Part shown: positions 57,356 through 64,000 of the stretch, one piece after another | How the letters are laid out: each line of letters starts with the position of its first letter | Numbering within the stretch: position 1 is the stretch's first letter | From: Mytilus californianus | Lineage: Eukaryota; Mollusca; Bivalvia; Mytilida; Mytilidae | Direction of reading: 5' to 3' | Assembly (NCBI RefSeq): GCF_021869535.1 | Contig: NW_026262690.1 | Span: 89,139,995 to 89,203,994, forward strand | Length of the DNA: 64,000 nucleotides | The notes under the pieces: model-generated | What the model was told of the DNA's origin: nothing | What the model saw: the letters and a program-made list of their open reading frames with translations, nothing else | Database searches by the model: none | Translations under genes and position numbers: made by a program

Positions 57356-57579
57356 CCAATGTAGAATGTATACTGGTTTGGTTAAAAATTTACAGTCAGT
57401 TTTATAGTTGAAAACAGTGCACTAGTTTTATATATCTTCCTTTCAGTCAAGTTTAATTTCAAACTTACGAAAGAACTTAAACATATTTCCAGAGAGCAAC
57501 TTTTTCTCTCTCTCTCTCTCTCCAAAAATCTAGTAATTCCTAAACACAACATAATATTCTAAATTATGACATTGTGTGT

Positions 57580-57795
57580 TCATTTGCCAGGACAGTAAAT
57601 CACATAGAGTACTAGTACCATTTTAAGATCACCTCGACATTCTATTGCAATTTTGTTTGTAAACCAAGGAGAAACCTCTTTCACTGTCAGCATTGCTGAA
57701 GTAACTTTTTTGAAAGTTTGACATGTAAACTTGACATGTCTCTCAAAAAAAGTTTCAATGTCAGTTTCAGTGGAATTGCAGTTTGGTATTATCAT
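57580..57795 (-). CDS. Unrecognised 71-codon frame, possible exon
   Basis: Balanced composition (TETDIETFFERHVKFTCQTF, VSPWFTNKIAIECRGDLKMV) unlike flanking frames, ending CPGK and a stop. No splice site is decisive and no family recognised. A plus-strand frame (57718-58062) overlaps it and looks like chance. A (CT)n run lies at about 57505-57522. Confidence 0.25.
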   Translation of the reverse strand: MIIPNCNSTETDIETFFERHVKFTCQTFKKVTSAMLTVKEVSPWFTNKIAIECRGDLKMVLVLYVIYCPGK

Positions 57796-59010
57796 TTTAA
57801 TGCTGCTAGCTGGTTATCAATGAATTCATCTTGTAGCTTAATATATCATCATCATTCAGAAGATTTGGAAAATTGTCCCTCAATTTCACAACTGAAAATA
57901 AAAAACCTGTGTATATATGTAAGACTCAAATCTTATGGTGGGTTTCAGATCTATGGCAGACTTCAAATATATGGCAAATATGACTTCAAAAACTCCATAC
58001 AAATCATGCACCTATCATGTATGGTGGTTTTTTATTTTCTCCAAATCTACTGCAGATTTTGAAATTGCGTAGTTTTCCTGGAAAAATAGAAAAAAACTAG
58101 AGCGTCACAATTAAATAACGTCATATTACCCGTGACTCACCGAGTTTCCACTTTCCCTTTTGAACAATTTGCTGATGTTTTACAGATAGAAGTGACCTTT
58201 CATCCAGAGGAGTGACAATATGTGTAGTACCGCCCTAGTCCGCGACGAATAAAGGCACCGCTGTTTTTAGTAGCGGATATTTCTGAAAAGAAATTTCAGT
58301 TAACATTTTAGCGCTCATGGCTGGCAAAGTATAAAAAGTGAGGGAAATAATCATAGGATACCACTTTGACTTAAATAGTTATCAGTTAAAAAGATTTACT
58401 AACGTCCAAATAAATATTATGTAAAAAGGCAAACTTTTTAATACTTCTTATACAAACTGCATTTTGGTTTTAATGGACGTCCCATTTTGACTAGTTCGTT
58501 AAATGACTTGGTTAAACAGGTACCATGCACATAGTAGGAAATGCTTATACCCACGGAGCACATCACTTCACTTTAAAAATTTGTTTCAGTATACTTATGA
58601 CATGTTATGGTCACCATCACGATTTTTTTGACATTATGGAATGTCCATTTGGAACTTTGAAAATTGCGACGGAAGTCGCATTCATACGAATCTGCCATAG
58701 ATTTGGAAACAAGAACATTCGCCATAGATTAGGAAACTAGAAAATTTGCCCTAGACTTGGATTCTAAAAAATCTGCCATAGATTTGGGATGGCATGACGT
58801 CATATTAACAATAGATTGGGAATCTGTTACTGATCTGGAATCCGTCTTAGATGTGAGTCTTTCATATTAATGGAAGATTTTTATTCTATAGATCCTCGTG
58901 CTTTTTGTTTAGCCTTTTTTTTATTTTCCGACGTTCATCACAGTCATAAATGTCAACTTGGTTCAATGAAGAAAAAAAGCTATAGATAAGCAAATGCTAT
59001 ATTTATATGT
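57796..59010. other. Non-coding; short tandem words
   Basis: 58680-58840 repeats variants of 'aatctgccatagatttggga' at about 30-bp spacing (five or six times), a degraded minisatellite. No gene. Confidence 0.45.
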
Positions 59011-59989
59011 GTAATATCGCAGAGATTTAAAAAATCACTTGAATCTATGACCTTATAATACATCATACTTATAAAGACCGCCTACTACTGCTAAAAATAA
59101 GGTAATAAAAATAAATATTCCATCAGAAAAAGCAGTCTTACATATCTTTAAACTTTTGATGTCGTAGTTGATTATATAGATAATGGTTGTCGTCTTAGTT
59201 TAATCAATGCTGTAATACATTATAACACTGCAAACGTTTAAGTATTGTTCTTAAATAAAATTTAACCAGTTCCATTACTTGACATATGATCATTTACAAA
59301 CTATTTATGAAGACAAATATAGCTCATGACAATAATCTTATAGTTATGGAACATTTAATTGTAAGTGCATCGAGTTATTTAAAAGCTTGTCTAGCAATCG
59401 TACTTTTAGAGTGCATTATTATTAAGTCTTAAAGATATTTAGTATGATTTGTCTTGGATATGTGAGATAAATGCCAATTTATTCCTGTTTAATTATATTT
59501 AGTAACTTAATTCTGAGCTCCAGTTTATCGTTGATTCTTGTATTTTTAATGCATTTCAACTGATTATAATCAGCTTGATTTAGAAGAAGGTTATTTTAAA
59601 TCTACAGTTTTAGGTTACTCAGGATTCATAGGATAACGATTGTAAGTAATCTCAGACCCAGCGAAATTTGAGAAACACTTATTTTTCTGGACCTGCATTG
59701 CTACATACCTAATAAATTCTGTACAAATTTTACCTAGGCATGTAGCTATTATACTTGGTCTCTTAAAGGCATGGACATTCCTAAATAAATTACACAAGGG
59801 TTTTTTATCAGATGATTTTAAAGAAATTAAACTTTTGATGTTGTTGATTATATAGATAATGGTTGTCGTCTTAGTTTAATCAATGCTGTAATACATTATA
59901 ACACTGCAAACGTTTAAGTATTGTTCTTAAATAAAATTTAACCAGTTCCATTACTTGACATATGATTTTTTAAATCTCTGCGATATTAC
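59011..59989. repeat. Composite direct and inverted repeats
   Basis: The 27-base word at 59011-59037 (starting 'gtaatatcgcagagattt') is found inverted at 59963-59989. Inside, a block of about 124 bp without visible difference ('gttgattatatagataatgg' ... 'acttgacatatgat') is at 59167-59290 and 59843-59966. Confidence 0.88.
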
Positions 59990-60200
59990 AGATTTGCAGA
60001 TTGTGAAAAAAAGTAAAATAACAAAAATACCGAACTCCAAGGAAAATTTAAAACGGCAAGTCCTTCATCAAATGGCAAAATCAAAAGCTCAAACACATCA
60101 AACGAATGGAAACAACTGTCATTTTCCTGACTTGATACAGGTATTTCCCTATGTAGAAAATGGTAGATTGAACCTGGTTTCATAGCTAGCTAAACCTCTC
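59990..60200 (+). repeat. Mussel repeat R6
   Basis: 'accgaactccaaggaaaatt', core 'cctgacttgatacagg' (60126-60141), 'gattgaacctggtttcatag'. Reverse of 35275-35480. The overlapping frames are repeat-derived. Confidence 0.75.
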
Positions 60201-60509
60201 ACTTGTATGACAGCATAGAAATCCATTATTTTTACAACAAATGTGTGAGGAAAACAAACAGACATAAAAGGTAAAAATGTCAAAAGTTTTGGTACAGTAG
60301 TCAACATCGTGTTATAATCTTAATCACTTTAAAAACAATTAACTATTTCAACAAAGAAAAACAAAATGGCATACAGACACTCTATAGCAAAAGCACATAA
60401 GTAAAAATGAAAGAAGAATACAGAAAATGACCATAGCATATTTTGGGAAATGTATATTCATATGCAGGTGAAGTTGGTTCCTATCGACGAAGTCGAAGTG
60501 AACTTTAGG

Positions 60510-60904
60510 TTTGTCCGTCTGTCCGTCAGTCAGGCTAATCAGTTTTCCACACTTTTCTTCTTCGTTCTTGAAGATATTAAGTTGATATTTGGTATATAGT
60601 TTTACCATGACAAGATACAGATAAATTTCGAATTTCGACCAAGTCTGATGGTTTTGTGCAGAGATATGGTCTTTGTTTTGTTCGGATAATTTTTTTACAG
60701 AGTTATGGTCCTCAAACTTGGAAAATTTATGCAAATAATCAGTTTTCCGTACTCTTTTTATTACGCTAGAAGATATTGATTTGATATTTGGTATTAAGTT
60801 TAACCATGACAAGCTATAGATCAAGTTTGAATTTTGTTTGGTTCGGGTGATTATTTTACAGAGTTATTGTCCTCGGACTATGAAAATTCAAGCAAATGAA
60901 CAGT
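60510..60904 (+). repeat. Tandem 200-bp mollusc repeat
   Basis: 'gtccgtctgtccgtcagtc' leads into units beginning 'atcagttttcc' at 60538 and 60738 and a third partial start near 60899; each contains 'gatatttggtat' and 'taccatgacaag' or 'accatgacaag'. I know similar arrays to be common in molluscs (memory). The 158-codon minus frame across it is a product of the repeat. Confidence 0.7.
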
Positions 60905-60975
60905 TTTGCTGTGCGGGATGTACAAGTACGCAGGCAAGTCCTGTCAGAAAAGAACCATGTATTTCCTTGCAATAA
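60905..60975 (+). repeat. R3 core fragment
   Basis: 'gggatgtacaagtacgcagg' and 'aagtcctgtcagaaaag'. Confidence 0.55.
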
Positions 60976-61009
60976 TTTAGGAATGCTTGTTTCAAAATTA
61001 AAATCGTCT

Positions 61010-61640
61010 CGGATGTCATGGATCCTGGTACTGAGATGACTGCTTATGTCAAATTCGAAGTATTAGTCTAAAGAAGACGCGGAGGAAGTCGTGTCTGTTG
61101 TTTCTTTAATTTCTTGTTCTGGAGGGTATATTAATGGAACCAATCAAAAATTTCTGGATTGTTAATGGAAAAAACATCAACAATATATCTGAATGTGAAA
61201 CTACATGATCTGGTTTCTTTGGTCTTCTTGTGATTGACAATTGTCTGAAGGAGCTCCAACTTGTGTGAAAATAAGAAGAGATCGGGAAGGAGAGGCGCAG
61301 TTTGTTCCCATAGGAATGCCGACAATTTATTGAAAAAGTCTACCTCCGAATTCAACAAATATGCTGTCAATAAGAAACTCCAACATACTGATCACTTGTT
61401 CCTCTGTGTAGCATATTTTACCTTTTTTTTAAAATTGGCAAAATATGCCGTATGGTATCCCGAAGCAAAATTTATAACGTATGCTACCATTTTTATATTG
61501 AAAAGCATTGTGGATTATTTCTTTTGGACGATTTTTCAATTTCACATGTGGAATGGTGGTATAAAGGGTTGAAAAATCAAAGGTTTTAATAGAATTAATT
61601 TTAGAGATGGATCGAGATTTGAAGGCGTATCCATTTAATC
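61010..61640 (-). pseudogene. PLE reverse transcriptase, second lineage, broken
   Basis: On the minus strand: SINSIKTFDFSTLYTTIPHV-like motif A region (about 61610-61545, short pieces SIKTFDFSTLYTTIPH), IRYKFLASGYHTAYF, then after a frameshift the fingers/palm join, APLLPDLFLFSH (motif B tail), FRYIVDVFSINN in place of FRYIDDVLS (catalytic D changed), and further frames with YPPEQEIKETTD. It differs from the 3880-6498 element throughout, with its own variants, so it belongs to another lineage of the same superfamily. Confidence 0.75.
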
Positions 61641-61899
61641 ATTTTCTTACAGCTCAATACAATAGAAACAAGTCACAGCAGTTTCACTTTCACTGTTGAA
61701 GGTCAACTAGTCTCAACCTTTTCTCTATTTGTCACATAATTTTCTACCAACCCGTTTTTCCTCATTAGCACTCCAGTAATATTTTTTGTCGTGCTCCACT
61801 TTGGTCTTCGGTTTTACTTTTTTTACTGGAATAGTTTCATCAAAGTAACTACCCCTCCTAAGGGCGACTGGGGAATAAAAGTATGGTCATTGCAGATCT

Positions 61900-62225
61900 T
61901 CTTCCGACCGGCAATAAAACCCTTGCCAAGTTGAGGCGTAGGTTTGGCTGTGCTGGATGTACAAGTATGCAGCCACGTCTAGTCAGAAATGGGACGTTCA
62001 ATCCGATGCATTGTGTAGAGAAAGCACCAAGCTCTCTGCATGTTCAGAACCCTTGCAAGGCAAAATTTCTGTTCCTATTCATTTTACCTCTAGTAGCAGA
62101 CTAAATTTCCAGACCTTCCCCCTATCTACCACAAGACCTACCTATTGTACTTATTTTTTATTTTTTCACGTCCAGAACATGCATAAAATATTAGCTACTG
62201 GACGTTAAGCAATCAACAATCAAAT
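61900..62225 (+). repeat. Mollusc repeat R3, fullest copy
   Basis: 'gccaagttgaggcgtaggtt', 'ggatgtacaagtatgcagcc', 'aagctctctgcatgttcaga', 'aagacctacctattgtactt', then the tail 'tactggacgttaagcaatca'. It shows that the dispersed core and tail fragments elsewhere belong to one unit of about 320 bp. The overlapping frames are repeat-derived. Confidence 0.75.
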
Positions 62226-63610
62226 ATTCAAAGGAAACTCGTGTTGACATTAAATTTTAATTCACGTTTTCACGTTTTTCTGACGCATGCCTAATGAACC
62301 AGTTAGAAACGAAATACTGGAGACTGACACAACCGACGTGCCTATCGGCATTCTAAATCTTTTTAAGATATAAGTTTAAAGGGTTGAGATAGGAGGGGAC
62401 AAGCCAGGGAGCCTTAAACATTGTCCTATTATGTTCTATATTAAAAGAAGTCATATTAGAGCTGCCGATTTTCAAGCATGCCAAGAAAAATTCACTGCTT
62501 GTCAACGGAAACGGAACTTCAATGGCTGCTTTTTATAAAATTGCGTTCTGATTGGATCATTATTTGTGGTGTCCACATGTGTCTTTAAATATAAAGGGTA
62601 TTTTCGCGATACGTACTGTAATGACAACTTTCTTTCATTGATATCGGACTGAGGCATGATATTTTGTTTGATGTAGCAGCACATCAGGTCCAACAGTTCA
62701 CAAGAGGTAGTCGGGATCATCGATTTTTTTACATGACATGACTGACAGTCCGACGATGTTTGGGTTGGTTTAGTATATTACATCTGTCTGATTATTCCAT
62801 ATTTCAAAAATAATGGTACATTCCATTCTTGGTATCGTACGTGCCTAATGAATGTTTTTATAAGAAAAAAAAAGATTTTCTCCTGAATTCGTATCAAGTT
62901 TATATTGCAGCTGTAAACGGTTTTGATTTAAATCTGCCATTACATGTTAAGGGAGATATGATACAAATTATTGGCTCAATGTTAAGCAATTATATGCTGT
63001 CGAACATTTGTATCTGTCAGATGTTTTTGATTTCTAGAGAAAAAGAAAAATAAGTGACGTAAATTTGGATAGTATTTGAGCCTCTAAATTTTTATTGTAG
63101 ATCAAATTTAGTGAAGACTGAAGTTAAAGTTTACTAAAATCCCACACTGCATCGACGGTATAAAAAAAGATTTTGAATGATTTAGTATAGAATTTTAAGT
63201 AAGCATGATCACAAGTTTGTGTCCATATCTCAAAAATACATCCTTAAATCAAAATGACACACCAGAAGTTGTAATGCGTAGGAGGATTATGTTGGGATTG
63301 ATGTTTACCGAAATAGTTAATTACAAATATTTCGATAAGAAATGTCTTTGAGCGAATATTACTGAAAGCACTTAAATGTGTAATTGTTGTATTAAAAGTA
63401 CAATAATTACACCTTGACATAAATAGGACATTTTATCTATATCGGATTATTCTCTAAATAGTGCATCCAAATATATCCTACTAAACCGAAATCCATTTTA
63501 TACGACAATGATGATAACTTTATTTTCTTGCCATAAAAGACAGACAATTCACTAACCAAGAACATAAATTATGCATTTTTACTCTTTTTAAGCTCGCCTT
63601 CCGCAAAGAC
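62226..63610. other. Non-coding, nothing recognised
   Basis: AT-rich. Frames at 62502-62720 (-) and 62829-63053 (+) have no motif. Confidence 0.4.
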
Positions 63611-63618
63611 CATTGTAA

Positions 63619-63662
63619 CCTTTTTTTTTTTTTTTTTTGAGGGGGGGGGGGGGGGGGGGGGA
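63619..63662. repeat. Poly-T / poly-G junction
   Basis: About 19 T followed by 'gag' and about 19 G, then 'agagagggg'. Similar G runs occur at 20189-20215, 25773-25784 and 42985-42995. Confidence 0.85.
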
Positions 63663-63710
63663 GAGAGGGGATAACTTGCACCAGGACCGCTCAAAGCCAA
63701 ATATTTGAAG

Positions 63711-64000
63711 GTAAAAGAGAGGCGAAAGATACCAAAGGGACATTCAAACTCACAAATCTAAAATAAACTGACAACGCCATGGCTTTAAAAGAAAAAGACA
63801 AACAGACAAACAATAGTACACAAAACACAACATAGAAAACTATAGACTGAGCAACACGATGCCCACTAAAAACTGGGGTTGCTCCGGAAGGGAAAGCAGA
63901 TCCTGCTCCACATGTGGCACCCGTCGTGTTGCTCATTTTAGTACAAATCCGGTAATAAATCTAAATCGGTAGGTCACATTCGGGGAAGGGCGGATTGTAG
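63711..64000 (-). mobile_element. PLE 3' end, minus, cut by window edge
   Basis: Starts at the terminus 'aaaagagaggcgaaagatac' and contains the structured UTR with perfect outer arms 'agcaacacga' and 'tcgtgttgct'. The RT frame should continue beyond 64000. The 81-codon minus frame is UTR sequence. Confidence 0.85.

Noticed and set aside
60348..60824. 158-codon minus-strand frame
   Set aside because: It crosses a 200-bp tandem mollusc repeat and R-type sequence; the translation repeats with the DNA and shows no domain.
63691..63936. 81-codon minus-strand frame
   Set aside because: It is translated PLE 3' UTR; the same UTR in other copies does not keep this frame.

Overview
This is a eukaryotic, AT-rich, repeat-dense window with almost no intact protein-coding sequence. 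It is best explained as intergenic or intronic DNA of a marine bivalve, most likely a mussel of the Mytilus type. That assignment is from memory of repeat families typical of mussel genomes (the 'gtgccaatgagacaac' and 'ggccctttatagc' elements, the mollusc 'cttaacgtccagtggcaaatatttcatg' module, a bivalve hammerhead-ribozyme repeat), not from a search. I see no rRNA, tRNA, operon, CRISPR or bacterial feature.

Layout. (1) 1-3600: mostly featureless, with relic ends of Penelope-like elements (PLEs). (2) 3601-30145 is copy A and 33545-46940 is copy B of one ancestral segment, in direct orientation. Copy A has grown by insertion of a PLE, a Ty3-like relic, an LTR element, two MITEs and mussel repeats; copy B by a 3.1-kb TIR element and others. 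Because the copies align, each supplies 'empty sites' that fix insertion boundaries and target-site duplications in the other. (3) 30146-33544, between the copies, is unique and holds the only host-gene-like sequence: a MADS-like ORF (+), two possible exons (-) including a HIRAN-like module with a stop codon, and a promoter-like X-box/TATA cluster. (4) 46941-53380: a second 2.5-kb TIR element, a 400-bp foldback and a decayed Cys-rich ORF. (5) 53389-55868: a decayed minus-strand relative of the LTR element of copy A. (6) 55869-64000: small repeats, a second PLE lineage (-) and a PLE 3' end cut by the window edge.

Main points of interest: a type I hammerhead ribozyme with complete core and pairings at 29523-29566 and a paralogue with damaged stem II at 46302-46345; a compact non-autonomous LTR element (17394-19669) with tRNA-Pro-type primer site, 4-bp TSD and an unrecognised Ser/Thr-rich coiled-coil protein that recurs in the 53-55 kb element; a conserved hairpin just before the polypurine tract in both; two long elements with CAGTYGGAAAGC inverted ends and 3-bp TSDs; a cloverleaf-like fold in the PLE 3' UTR; and a short core (CCTGACTTGGGACAGG-like) shared by several otherwise different repeat families.

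Coding capacity is almost entirely that of retroelements, and nearly all of it is broken by stops or frameshifts. Block boundaries in the duplication were read by eye and may be off by tens of bases.
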